Origin: Podospora pseudoanserina
Taxonomy: Eukaryota; Ascomycota; Sordariomycetes; Sordariales; Podosporaceae
Length of the DNA: 64,000 nucleotides
Assembly (NCBI RefSeq): GCF_035222485.1
Contig: NC_085920.1
Coordinates: forward strand, 2,108,001-2,172,000
Reading direction: 5' to 3'
In this document: one piece after another, positions 10,279 through 20,936 of the stretch
How the letters are laid out: each line of letters opens with the position of its first letter
Position numbering within the stretch: the first letter of the stretch is position 1
Position numbers and translations under genes: made by a program
Notes under the pieces: model-generated
What the model was told of the DNA's origin: nothing
The model's input: only the letters and a program-made list of their open reading frames with translations
Databases searched by the model: none

Positions 10279-11014
10279 GTCTGCACCCGTTGACTGTCTG
10301 TTGGGTTGCTTTCAACATCAATGAAAGCTGGCCAACCCAAAGATGTGTGACAATAATTGACGTCTGCTGGACAGTTTGGAGAGTGGAAAATGATGGACAG
10401 AGGTAGGCTTTATCTTATGATATTGAATGTTCCGCTTGATGTCGTGCCAAAGCGACTATGCCTCACCAATGCCCTTTCCTCCTGCAAGGTAATGCCCGAA
10501 TTCCAGAGACAAGCTCCCTCACCTACAGGGGTCCACGGGTATCCTCGCTCGAGATGGAATGATCTCGAGCCTGCCGCGGCGATTACTGATGACCAAGGCC
10601 CGTTCACCAGCTCTACCCAGCCGATAGCGGCCGCTCTAGATACTCTTGAGTGGGAAGGTGTGCTACGGCAGAAGAAGACTGGAGATCGATTGAGGCAACG
10701 TGTAGCTTCCAGGTTGTTGATGACGAAGCTTACTGGGCACCTGATCATTCTGAGGCATGCCTGCCTCGTAGTATGAAACAACCAGTGACGAATGACCGAA
10801 ATATCATTGCTTCCAGGACCTCTCAACAAGTGAGAACTGGGGATCTCGGCAGAGTGAAAGCATTTGGACATGTACAAGTGGATCCAGGGCTAACTTGTGC
10901 TCGTTCCCTTTGGGAGAGCTATGTACATGCTGGTTATTCTCTTTGAGTTTTGTACATACGATCTGATGCTGGCACAGTCCGCGGTGCTGCACTCACCACT
11001 CCACCGCCTCCACG
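10279..11014. other. intergenic, 0.74 kb
   Basis: Open frames of 130-155 residues on both strands (10357-10776 plus, 10410-10877 minus) show no motifs, signal peptides or splice logic and overlap each other, so I do not call them. Confidence 0.4.
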
Positions 11015-12518
11015 CTACAAAAACAACGCAAGCACCCACAAAACAAAGGCAGCTGGCACAATGATCCAGCACATTGGGATAGATGCAAATAGATGGTGAC
11101 CGGAGTGACACTGTCCGGTCAGATTGAGGGCCGCTCCAACTTCTCCTGACAGTATTTGCTCATTTGTGCCGCAGTCGTGGTAGCTCGCCATATACAGATG
11201 CTGGTTGGTCTGATCAAAAATGACTATCATGGTGTAAGCACGTACTTGAACAACTGCAATGATTTCGACTGACCATAGGCTGATCGCAGAAACGAGTCTC
11301 CCAGGACCGCTCGATCATACGACCCCTTCCTGGGCAGGACACCCAACGCACAATATCCTGGTTCCAGCTGGGAGATGAACTCCGAATATGGCACTTGAAT
11401 GGTCAGGTCCCCGAATGTGAAGTCGACAGTGCCGGGCTGGTCAACGATGGAGCATGGCACTTCGAGGCTACCATCCTCAGAAAGAGTGGCGTTAAAGTCG
11501 TCTTGCAGACTATCGAAGATGTGCTGGGGCAGGTAGCTCCATGTTGATCCGGTGTCGAGAAGAGCGGGCATCGTCGAATACTCGTAAGTCGCGACAACTT
11601 TGTTTGGGGTTGTTATTCCGACTGACTTCATTTGCACCCAGTACCGCCATGGGCCTTCCTTGCTCCCTTCGATTTGTGGAGGCATATTGTCGAACTTGTG
11701 CAACTTTCCGCCGAACTTCTTTGTGTCAACTCCCCCGAAGATGATAGCCCCTCCGGTCTCCGAGTACTGGCCTCCAAGAGCTATGCTAAAGGCCTTGGAC
11801 TGTGTTATTCCTTGGGCATGGAGCTCGTCGATCAGGTTGTTGTAGTGAAGGTTGAAACCATTGCCGTGTCCGATGCCGCCAACACCCCAAGCAAGCTCGG
11901 TCGTGTTCACTCCGACGCCAAACACGACATTTCGCAGTGGCTGAGAATCTGCAGACACAGTCAATAAGGGATCACCAATGTACCAAAGTTTTAAGGGCGA
12001 GTGAAAATGCACTGACTACTTCCGGGCACTAGGATACTGTCAGCCGCATAGCTGATCTCGGCACCGCCCTTCCCGTACCCAATATGCTGTTTAGCGCCCT
12101 TGTCGACATAGGTGGAGGACTGGCCTGGTACATATCTTCCAGAGGCGTTGCATTTCTCCTCTTGGCCCTGGGTAGCGGCCGTTGCGCACGTTGGGTCTAT
12201 CCAGAGCTCAAAAGATCCGGTGTCAAGCACAACCTCAACTGGTTGTGGAGGAGTGCCAATTTCAACTGGTATGGGTGTGTCAGCTTGTGGGTATTATGGG
12301 ATGTATGAGGGAGAGGGCCCACGTCGAATAAGGTATGTCAACGTCGAGACATTGCCCAAGGCTACCACATTGTCTCGTTTCCTAAGATTCACAGACTGAC
12401 TCCGTTTTTGCAAAACAGGGAACGATAACAGCCCCTTTTTGGTTTCGATGGCGGGCAAGGTTAGCGCTGTCCCAAGAAGCGCAAACGCTAGCTGGAAACC
12501 TGCCAATGCTAGCATCAT
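11015..12518 (-). CDS. secreted aspartic protease (pepsin family A1, yapsin/SAP-like) with C-terminal hydrophobic anchor
   Basis: Four exons on the minus strand (12518-12323, 12265-12017, 11948-11274, 11223-11015) give 442 residues. An N-terminal signal peptide (residues 1 to about 23, core LAFALLGTALTLPA) precedes a pro-segment ending near a dibasic LRKRDN. Both catalytic motifs are present: VVLDTGSFELW (Asp 80) and ALLDTGSTWSYLP (about Asp 280), as is YLIRLEIGTPPQPVEV, the usual start of the mature enzyme. The last 25 residues are hydrophobic (WIIVPAAFVLWVLALFL), as in GPI-anchored yapsins or wall-bound candidapepsin-like enzymes. I therefore infer a protease held at the plasma membrane or wall rather than freely secreted. 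Each intron join restores the A1 fold order. The donor of intron 2 could be GTCAGT (used) or GTAGTC three bases upstream, changing one residue. Confidence 0.9.
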
Positions 12519-14278
12519 CACCAATGTCCACTACGGGACACGCAACGAATCTTGAGGTCGGTGGATGATGCCTGACATGGACACGACGTGCAATATACTA
12601 CGGCAACATCCTCCAGTCCGGCCTCGGAGTTCTGGAACACACAGGTCGGGAGCCGAATAACAAAGACATAGCAGAGGTTGGCAGCTGTGGAAGTGGTCCG
12701 GAGCAACGCCAAGGCTTCTCCCGTCGGCGTGGCACAACAATGATTTGGGCGTCAAAGACATTTTTTGAGGCGGGTGGACTTCCAGAATAGGCATCAATAA
12801 ACAGATTACACGACAGTCTGCCCGAGAGCTGCATGAAATACGGGCGGCTGAAGACAATGTTTTTTTTCAGTGCTCTGTTGCAACAGTGATGTATGCGCCA
12901 GGATGCCTTGTGAAACTGTGGCTATCAATGAATGGTAACGATCAATCTGCTGTCCCACCCAGCTATGATTACTTTGATGCCTGACCCAGGGTGTCAACAC
13001 CGAGACCTGTGAACAGGTATCCATCGTCATGTGGTCGCGTTGGTAGTTTGTAACTGCTGTTATTTTCCTCGCAACATAGCTCGAACATTGAAAGTCAAGG
13101 GTTCCTGGAATACTCGAATTGTGATCCTGGAACAGAATGTTGGAGGAGTATTGGAGATTGCAGTTAGCAGCAAGAATGCTGACATCATGCCGACTGCAGG
13201 TCCGGACGCTAAAGCCTTTGACTGCTTTTCGCTTCTGAATCGTTGCAGATACTAAGGTACACCAGCCGGAACCCTACAGAGGCAATCCCCCACGACGAAT
13301 TCATCAAGCATCAAGACTAATTAATAGAACCTGCGAATGCCTAATTAGAACAACAATCGCCACCTTTGACGCCCTCCATCTTTGGTACTGCTGTCCTCAA
13401 AAGAAGGCATAGGTGACAAAAGGTAAGGAATAGAAGAAACAATCACGCAATGCTTCCACCATCGTTGCTTACAATGAGCCTAAGGTACGGGGTAGTTTTG
13501 CCTCACCTTTCGAAGATCCGACCTCGCAAGTCTGTCCAAGATGAAAACTTTATTTGCTTTAGGAGTCAACATGCTTCGCTGAACAGACCAGGCAACCAAG
13601 CACATTCTCGTGGCTCAACTCCACTATTCACCTTCGTCCACCGGCTACTGTCCATGACCCATGGTTGAGCGACGTCTCCGGCCTCACCTATGACGCCTTG
13701 CCGCAACACCAACCAAAGTTTCGGACTTAGATCTCAACTGAAGTTTGGAGATTCCAAGAGGGCGGAAATGTCGATCCGGACTCGGCGCAGACGCCGGCGA
13801 CGATTCCACCCTCCCTTTCTTCCACCCACCGAACCAACCCCGAGTTAGCCTGTGATCTAGCCGGCCAAAACTGCACGATAACCGTCCACGAATCGTCACC
13901 AGAGAAAAGGAATGGAACAACACACAGGTCGAAGCAGTGACTGGCACGCCTGCTGGGAAGATACCAGCATGGAATGGCCAAGTTCTTAGTGATCCAGAGC
14001 AAGGCGTCGAACACTACCGGCCAGACTAGCACATGGTTACGATCCCAAGCGCTGTGAACGGTGGCCATGACACAGCTGATACCCCTTGATGAGTTTGGGA
14101 TATGATATATCTACGTCGGCGGGGTCCAAGGCTGAAGAGTCCCGATATTCGGTTTCTTCGCCATCCACCCACAGCTGTCACTCGTTTCAGTCTTGCAGGT
14201 CCGCCCCCCCCTCCCCCTTCTTTCAGTTGCGTCTGCCCTTGGTACAGAAAGACACTCTCTCGTCTCCAGCCAGCCACC
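12519..14278. other. intergenic, 1.76 kb, between divergent secreted-enzyme genes
   Basis: This is the shared upstream region of the aspartic protease (leftward) and the peroxidase (rightward). Only short motif-less frames are present. An AT-rich element (gatatgatatatc, about 14099-14111) lies about 170 bases before the peroxidase ATG. Confidence 0.45.
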
Positions 14279-15499
14279 ATGAAGGCCTCTTCTATCGCTA
14301 CGGCCTTGGCCGGTGGCATAACCATGCTCTCAGCGGCGGTGCAAGCCGATCCGGTGATGATGAACTCGTCTGTTCTGGAAGCCCTCCATGAGGCAGACCG
14401 GAGGCCACAAGAGCTCATCGGTGACCTTCAATGGCTTAAACCTCGCCAGATGGGCCCCGTTTCCCACTTGATCAGATCAATTCTGGTCGATGGCTTCGAT
14501 GCTCAATCGAATGAGCATTACCAATACGTACCTCCCTTGCGTTCGGCCGCTTGTGCTCGAGACACTTGCTGCGTCTGGTGGTACATTGCCAAAGAAATGT
14601 CACAACTCTTCCGTGGCACTGATGGGCAATGTACAGATGCCGCCCGAGGTGCCATCCGCACCGGATTTCACGATGCCGGCGCGTGGTCCAAGACTACGGG
14701 CGATTTCGGGGGTGCTGACGGGTCCATCGTCCATGCACCCGAGGAGATGCTTCGCCGACCAAACAAGGGACTTCAAGAGATTGTTCAACAGTATAAGTTT
14801 TGGTACGACCGCTGGAGCCATTTCGGTGTTAGCATGGCCGATTTGATCCAGATGGGCGCCAATGTCGCTACTGTTGTTTGCCCTCTGTAAGTCAATTACA
14901 TCTTTTGCCTCGTTCTCTACTCCGTCTCACAGGTTGCTGACTCTGCCATCTCAACAGTGGCCCCCGCATCCGCTCCTTTGTTGGCCGCCGAGACAACTTC
15001 AAGCCTGCTCCAGACGGACTTCTCCCCAGCCCTTTCGACCCTCCCGACAAGGTCGTCGCCATGTTCCGTGCCAAGACTATCCAACCGCTCAGCCTTGCCG
15101 CCCTGCTCGGTGCTCACTCCACCAGCCGCCAACGTTTCTTCAATCCTGCGCGTGCTGGCGCCCCCCAGGACAGCACCCCAGGTGTTTGCGACGTGCTGTT
15201 CTACCGCCAGACTCTGGCTGCCCGCTCCCCTCCTGATGTCTTCCGCCTCCCCAGCGATGTCGTCTTGGCTGAGCACCCCCTCCTGTTCCCGGCCTTCAAG
15301 GCTTTTGCCGGACCTGGTGGCCAGGCTCTTTGGGCTCATGTAAGCCTTGTCCTCAGCCTTGTTGTGAAATCCCGCTAACAGGAGTGTGTAATAGGAATAC
15401 GCCCGCGCGTACCTCCGGCTTAGTCTTCTCGGTGTTTTCAACATCAACAACCTGACCGACTGCACCCGGGTGCTACCGCCGAGAACGCTCAAGTGGTGA
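14279..15499 (+). CDS. fungal class II haem peroxidase (lignin/versatile peroxidase superfamily), secreted
   Basis: Three exons (14279-14886, 14958-15339, 15395-15499) encode 364 residues, the usual class II length. A signal peptide (MKASSIATALAGG ... QADP) is followed by AIRTGFHDAGAW, the distal haem pocket with catalytic Arg 127 and His 131, then the GGADGS calcium-site segment. The proximal haem ligand lies in AALLGAHST (about His 256). Cysteines are numerous in the N-terminal half, as expected of a disulfide-rich secreted peroxidase. It would use hydrogen peroxide to oxidise phenolics, aromatics or Mn(II). The residues that separate Mn, versatile and generic types cannot be assigned safely by eye. 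Class II enzymes are best known from basidiomycete white-rot fungi, while ascomycetes carry a smaller related group. The start lies in a strong context (gccaccATG). Confidence 0.9.
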
Positions 15500-16003
15500 G
15501 GTTGGCACGGCGATACTTGCCGTGGTTGATCGATGGGAAATGGGACGCGCAAGAACATGGCATGGCCTGAGACTATGGAAAAACATCACGGGACTGGACT
15601 TGGCTTGGAAAAAGGCTGGAAAAGAAGGAAGGAAAACGGCACAAAATAAGTAAATAAACACTGGGAGCAAGTACTTGGACTGGATGGACATACCGTAGTT
15701 GGAAGTAGATCGATTTGCATACCACTACCATAATTCGTTTCACATACTGGATTTTCACTGTTGTTTGTGGAGCAACATCATTGGAAAGCAGCACAAGGTC
15801 GACAACATCAATCAGCATGCGGCTTTCGAGCCCTGAGTTCTTGGCACCCCCTTTTCACGCCAAGACTTTCACAGATCCGAAAGCAAAATCCATGATCTAT
15901 TCTCAGCAAAACAAGCTAACCTAGCAAAGTCTCTTTTCCATATATCACCCAACATCTTCGCCTACCAACATATCATATTGCCTCGCTTTCCTTGACTCCA
16001 CAA
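15500..16003. other. intergenic, 0.5 kb, between convergent genes
   Basis: Presumed 3' untranslated sequence of the peroxidase (from the left) and of the kinase (from the right). No gene seen. Confidence 0.5.
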
Positions 16004-19000
16004 TCACATCACACCACCAGTACGCCCAGCATCATCAGCACCACCACCAGTACTAGACCCTCTCCTCCTGATCCTCGCGATAATCGCCGGCCTCCTCACC
16101 CGCGGACGACCAACAACCGCATCAGCCATCGCAGCAACAACGCCAGACTGCGCACCACCAGCAACACCACCCCCAGGAGGCGGAAACCGACCAACACCAC
16201 CACCACCACCCCTCCTCTCATCAATAACAACCACCGCCCCCTCCCTCTCCCACCGCCTCCGCACCCCCCCAGGCGCAGCCCACCGAGCCTGCACCGACGG
16301 CCCCAGCGGCGGTCCCTTTCCCCCATCCTTGAACCAATCCTCCGGCTGTTTGTTCTTCGTAGACTTCTTCTCCGGAGTCTCCAGCCTCATCTTACTCATT
16401 ACAGTCCTCAACCCATCCAAACTGTCCTGGTCGGGGGTGTATAATGCTTGCTGAGGTGGAACTACAAGCTCGTACCTCTGTCTCTGTCTGGGACCAACCG
16501 GCGTGAGGACCCGCCGGGTAGTTCTCCTTGCTGCTGGCTGCAACGGGGCAGAGGTGGAGGGGGGGACAGGGGTGAGGTGGAGGCCTGCTACTTTTGGCGT
16601 GAGGACTTTGGTGATATGGTCGTCGGTAGGGCCTGGGCGGGAAGGGGTGGATGGGGGAGGGGCAGGGGGGGCGATGACTGCTCCTGGGGGGAGGATGTTG
16701 CTTTGGAAGTGGAAGACTGGGGGGGGAGGGGGGCCGCCGTCGTCGGTTGCTGCTGCTGCTGTGGCGATGGCGGCGATGTAGGAGGGGGGTGGTTGCTGGG
16801 GGGCTGGGGAGGGGAGGTTTGGGTTTGTTGAGGGGAGGGGGTGCGCGGGGATGTGGGCTTGGGGGGTGCGGGAGGATTCGCCTTGGGTTTCGGGTTTGCG
16901 GCGGAGGAGTTTGGCGCGTGGTTGGGTTGGGTCTATGGGGTTGTGGCGGCGGACGAGTCTGGTTGTTTGGCACCCGGGGCGGCGGGTGGGTGTGCTGGGG
17001 AGGGGTTGTTGGGGTTGTTGGGGTTGTTGGGGTTGTTGGGGTGCTTGGGGGGTTGTCAGGTCGGGAGCAAGCGGAGGTGGCAGAGGTGGTGGAGGAGCAG
17101 GAGGAACAGGAGGAGCAGTAGGTGTTGGTGGTGGTGGTAGTGGTGGAGGAGGAGGCTGTTGCGGTTGCTGAGCCGACTCGGCTGCTGGTTCAGGTTCTGG
17201 AGGTACTGGAACCGGTGCCGGGTTTGCAACCGGGACAATGGGGACAACAGGCGCTTCGCCAGCTGGCTCGTTAAAGAACTGCTCGCACCACTTACGCACA
17301 TCAGCGTTCCTCTGCCATTCCCATTCCGACTTCACCTCACGATCAATCGCTTGTTTTAACTCGTGAAATGCTGGTCGTTGTTCTGGCTCTTCTAGCATGC
17401 AGGCGACAACGAGGTCGAGCAGCACACGGTCATAGATCCCGTCCCACATTTTGCCTTGGAGATAACCACCATAGCCCCAGAGCTTCCTCATTTTGGGTTG
17501 ACCGGTTTTGGGGTCTAAAACAGGGTTGCCAGTATCCGGATCGGTGACCTCCTTCTCAAAGCACTCATATGGTACTGGAGAAAAGGGCAGTTTGCGAAGT
17601 GTTATTAGCCCCCACATAACCAGTCCAACATGATAGAGGTTGGTTTTGTACGAGTATTTGCCCGCAATACTAGACTTCTTTTCCGGGTCTGTTTCTTCAG
17701 CGGGTAGGAATCCCGTGATGTAGTCCCACTCCTCGGTAAACTGCTCTGGCAACAGCCATCCCAACCAATATTTACCTCTTGGCCGGGATATGTGCATCAG
17801 CTTGGGATCGTTCCGCATTGCATTCCTCATGAAAGTTGTCATTCCGAAGTCTGCGAGCTTTATGATGGGCACCATCGTGTGAGTGATATCCGAGTCATTG
17901 TCCGCAAAGTCGCCAACAAACAGATTTGTCGCATCGAGGTCGAAATGAACCAAGTCTGGGCTCATTTCGTACTCGCTGGAGGGGAGGATTTCGTTGATGG
18001 GATACTTTCCCAGGTGGCGATGAGTGCTATTATATAGCTCCTCTTGGAACCGTGGGGGGTAGGCCAGAGCGAGAGCGGCCTTCAACAAGCAGTCGAATAT
18101 CAGCCATAGTACCTTTTCTGGTAACGCTTGTCCGAGCAGGCTCATCCGGCCAATCCAGCTTTCGAGACCGCCCCTCCGCATCATTTCCAGGATAAGAGTC
18201 GGACCATTGTCGTCCACTTTCCCAATGTTGCTCCTCTCGACCGTCCTGTCCTGAGGATAGTTCCAGTGATGAAAGGCCTGTACAGGATAGCCTTTAGCCC
18301 CCGTGCCATCGTCTGTATCAGTGCTGCCATCCGGATCATCGTCCGGGGGCGGCGCCGGTGGTGGGGCAGGTGTCGGTGTGATGGTCCTTCTCGATGGTCC
18401 AGCTTTCGACACGAGTCCTCCAGCCTTTGATACGAGTCCTCCTCCGGCCTTTGACACAAATCCTCCAGCCACGACCCGCGGATCAACACCTGGTAATGGT
18501 GCCGTGTTTTTCTTTCTTTCCGGAGGGCGCAAGTAAACCCTTTGTGTGATATGTCGTGCCCGTGCCAGATATCGATGCATCTGCTTCTCATTTTCCAGCT
18601 CGTTGCCCGATATAGCATTCAACGCGTACTTGAAGACCACGTCTCTGGTCCGGCCCTTCAAGTCCTGGATCGTGTACATGGCAGCGAGCCCGTTCCCACC
18701 AAATCCAAGGAACTTTTTGAAGCCAATTTGCGCCTGTGGCGAGACGATGTACAAGGGAATGTTTTCGAGTTCCTTCTGGATCTCCTCGGGTAAAATGGAC
18801 ACACCTTTGTCTCCCAGGTCAAACTTGGGAAGACTCTGAATGTTTATCATTGAGTTTTTGTGTTTGTCATTTTCGTGGCCGGGAGCCTTGCCCGGCAGGG
18901 GAAGGTCGTAGTTTCTCCATAGCTCAGGTTTATCACACTCCTCTTCCCACAGCCTTTGTTTTCCAAGGCGGTAGTAGACGAGGGAGGTTGCATTGCGCTG

Positions 19001-19105
19001 ACGATAGAGGTGGAGCTTTCTCATATAGTCGGGGTCGCGGTCCCTATATCTACGGTCGATGAGGTACCCGGGCTGACCGGCTTCTTTGCTGACTGCTGGC
19101 GGCAT
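16004..19105 (-). CDS. large divergent protein kinase with proline-rich C-terminal tail
   Basis: A single uninterrupted frame of 1033 residues from ATG 19105. The kinase landmarks are in order: a Gly loop FLGFGGNGLA (133-141), the ATP-binding Lys in VVFKY (159), the catalytic loop VHFDLDATN (386-394, a variant of HRDLKPxN), the metal motif LADFGM (417-422) and a PEQ segment near 450 in place of APE. Conserved Asp, Asn and DFG suggest activity is possible. Between the Lys and the catalytic loop is an insert with three units of (G)GLVSKAG (214-236) and a Pro/Asp-rich stretch. Residues from about 615 to the end are low-complexity Pro/Gln/Arg, with a QQPQ run encoded by a near-perfect 9-base repeat (17007-17040). 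It resembles the expanded, poorly classified fungal kinase-like families often called serine/threonine kinases. The substrate is unknown. Confidence 0.8.
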   Translation of the reverse strand: MPPAVSKEAGQPGYLIDRRYRDRDPDYMRKLHLYRQRNATSLVYYRLGKQRLWEEECDKPELWRNYDLPLPGKAPGHENDKHKNSMINIQSLPKFDLGDKGVSILPEEIQKELENIPLYIVSPQAQIGFKKFLGFGGNGLAAMYTIQDLKGRTRDVVFKYALNAISGNELENEKQMHRYLARARHITQRVYLRPPERKKNTAPLPGVDPRVVAGGFVSKAGGGLVSKAGGLVSKAGPSRRTITPTPAPPPAPPPDDDPDGSTDTDDGTGAKGYPVQAFHHWNYPQDRTVERSNIGKVDDNGPTLILEMMRRGGLESWIGRMSLLGQALPEKVLWLIFDCLLKAALALAYPPRFQEELYNSTHRHLGKYPINEILPSSEYEMSPDLVHFDLDATNLFVGDFADNDSDITHTMVPIIKLADFGMTTFMRNAMRNDPKLMHISRPRGKYWLGWLLPEQFTEEWDYITGFLPAEETDPEKKSSIAGKYSYKTNLYHVGLVMWGLITLRKLPFSPVPYECFEKEVTDPDTGNPVLDPKTGQPKMRKLWGYGGYLQGKMWDGIYDRVLLDLVVACMLEEPEQRPAFHELKQAIDREVKSEWEWQRNADVRKWCEQFFNEPAGEAPVVPIVPVANPAPVPVPPEPEPAAESAQQPQQPPPPPLPPPPTPTAPPVPPAPPPPLPPPLAPDLTTPQAPQQPQQPQQPQQPLPSTPTRRPGCQTTRLVRRHNPIDPTQPRAKLLRRKPETQGESSRTPQAHIPAHPLPSTNPNLPSPAPQQPPPSYIAAIATAAAATDDGGPPPPPVFHFQSNILPPGAVIAPPAPPPSTPSRPGPTDDHITKVLTPKVAGLHLTPVPPSTSAPLQPAARRTTRRVLTPVGPRQRQRYELVVPPQQALYTPDQDSLDGLRTVMSKMRLETPEKKSTKNKQPEDWFKDGGKGPPLGPSVQARWAAPGGVRRRWEREGAVVVIDERRGGGGGVGRFPPPGGGVAGGAQSGVVAAMADAVVGRPRVRRPAIIARIRRRGSSTGGGADDAGRTGGVM
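17005..17042. repeat. minisatellite, 9-base unit, inside the kinase gene
   Basis: Four copies of ggttgttgg with period 9 on the plus strand encode a Gln-Gln-Pro run on the minus strand. Such repeats expand and contract by slippage, so tail length may vary between strains. Confidence 0.8.
18415..18478. repeat. short tandem repeat encoding VSKAGG units within the kinase domain
   Basis: Three imperfect copies of tttgayacragtcctcc separated by 3-6 bases encode the (F/L)VSKAGG units that form part of the insert between kinase subdomains. Confidence 0.75.
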
Positions 19106-19711
19106 CTTGTTCAATATTGGTGATCAGGGTGGTGATGGCGCTGTTGGGAGATATATGGCCTTGCGATTAGCCCGCGCCAGATTTATGGAGATGGGCGAAG
19201 AATGCAGCAGACTGTTGATTTTCTTATGGAGTGGTTAATGTCATCAAGCATGTTTGTGTCTGAGATTTGCTGCAAGATAGGTGCCAAGGCCGTTTGAACA
19301 AAGACAACATCGGGACAAACCTTTACAATGAGATCGCGTCAATCATGCCGCATCCGGATGTCGGATATTGAGGCTACCACAACAAAGACATTCACTGTGG
19401 CCTTAATTAGGCACGCCTTCATGTATAGTCCAGTGCTCACCTGTCCAGGCACCGGACAATGAAACTGACCTGATGAGAAGAAGCCCGAGGTTGTCCCAGT
19501 ACCTCAGCTTATCGTCACACGACATTCAAAAATATCAAGCTGTGTCACTCCTCTATCCCAATAGCAAAGTGACAACAAATATACACAATGGAAGACTTAC
19601 TCACAGCAATACATTTACTCAAAGCTCACAAAGAGCAACATATACACAACTTCCTATCCCACCCCATCCCAACCACCACACCTATGCCCCCCATATTCCA
19701 CCTCCCACAAC
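19106..19711. other. intergenic, 0.6 kb
   Basis: Upstream region of the kinase and downstream region of the endoglucanase, both of which read leftward. C/A-rich near 19610-19710. No gene seen. Confidence 0.5.
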
Positions 19712-20936
19712 CTAAATATACTCCCTCAAGATATTATTATAGTTCACATACCCCGTCCCACTAGGCGGCTCAAAGCTAAACATGTAATCCCCCCACCACG
19801 GACCCCCAGCCCACCACAACGCCCCCTGCCAAACATCACTATTCGCCTTCAAGTGATCCAGCAGTCCCCTAACGGCCTGCTTGCACACATCATTCGGCCC
19901 ACCAGCAAACTCGCCCAGGATCCCCTTCTTGTTGTTCGCCCTCAACCAGGCAGTAGCGCCCACCACCCTCTGCGCCCCGATCTGCGCATTCACACACGCC
20001 GGCGCTGTCCCCGACCCGTCAGAGTCCAGGTACTGATGCATCTGGTAGATAATCTTGTTCTCCGGGTCCGTCAGCGCGACAAGGTTGGTGTTGGTGACGT
20101 TCCAAGTCCAGGCTCCGGACCAAGAGTTGCCCTCGACCCAGATGTACTGCTCCTTTGCGCCCGCTGCACGGATGCCGTTGATGGCGGCTTGGTTGAGCTG
20201 GAGGACCAGGTCCTGGGACATGGTGTGGTACTCGTTGTTGGTGTCAAAAATAACACGGTGGTTGTTCACGAACTGAGTGGCGAGGTTGCGCCAGAAGGTC
20301 TGGAAGTCGGCCGTGTTGGTAATGATGTTGCCGAAGTAGCGGCCGTAGTTGTGGGGGTCGAGCACGGCGTAGGCGCCGGCGTTGGTGATGAAGTTGATGG
20401 AGTCGGTGAAGTTGCGGAGGTAACCCGCGTCGAACGAGTTGGTCAGGCCGTTTTGGGCGAGACGCTCCATGGCGAAGCCGACGCGGAAGGTGTTGTAGCC
20501 TTGGTTAATCAGTGTCTATACCGCTTGTCAGCCACATCTCCTTTCCATCATGTGTTCAAGAGCTTCCTACCCTGATGGCATTATTGTCCGGAAAGATAAA
20601 ATGCGTCCCCCAAACACCAGGATACGTCTTCTCTCCAAACTCGCCACCAGCCTGGTTGGTACCGAACCACTTGAACTTGCCCGGGGCCAAGGTAGGGGTA
20701 GCAGCCGCCGAGGTCGTCGCAGCACGGGTGGTCGATGTCGCGAGGGTCGTTGGCTGAGGGGCAGCACCGGGTTGGCACTGGCTGTACCACTGGTTGACAA
20801 AGACACAAGTGTGCCCAGAGACACAGGTCGTCGCGCCAGACCAGTTCTGACCGCCGCACTGGGCCCAGGCACCGGCTTGAGCAGCCGCGCCAGCCGCCAG
20901 AGTGGCGACGGCACCGGCAATGATGGAGCCCTTCAT
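19712..20936 (-). CDS. endo-beta-1,4-glucanase, CBM1 + GH5 (subfamily 5), secreted
   Basis: Two exons (20936-20571 and 20515-19712) encode 389 residues. Order: signal peptide (1-19), a fungal cellulose-binding module CBM1 (about 23-56, [11 protein letters not shown] ... WYSQCQ, four Cys and aromatic binding residues), a Thr/Ser/Ala/Pro linker (about 58-85), then a GH5 barrel. The acid/base Glu is in FDTNNEYH (Glu 217) and the nucleophile Glu in ILGEFAGG (Glu 324), both matching the Trichoderma EGII/Cel5A group. The enzyme cuts internal beta-1,4 bonds of cellulose outside the cell. The intron is 55 bases with a GTAGGA donor and a gcggtatag acceptor. A TATA box (21015-21022, minus strand) lies about 80 bases upstream of the start. 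Strong C/G bias at third codon positions fits a highly expressed secreted enzyme. Confidence 0.95.

Noticed and set aside
10626-10645. A string resembling a cloning-vector polylinker (NotI-XbaI order, gcggccgctctaga)
   Set aside because: Only 14 bases match, flanking sequence is unlike any vector I know, and base composition is continuous with the surroundings. Most likely chance.
16096-17171. Several long plus-strand frames rich in Gly, Val and Trp opposite the kinase tail
   Set aside because: They are shadows of the C-rich proline-coding minus strand. They lack starts in context, motifs and splice logic.
19853-20575. 240-residue plus-strand frame across the endoglucanase
   Set aside because: Antisense shadow of a highly biased coding sequence. 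The minus strand has complete GH5 catalytic motifs.
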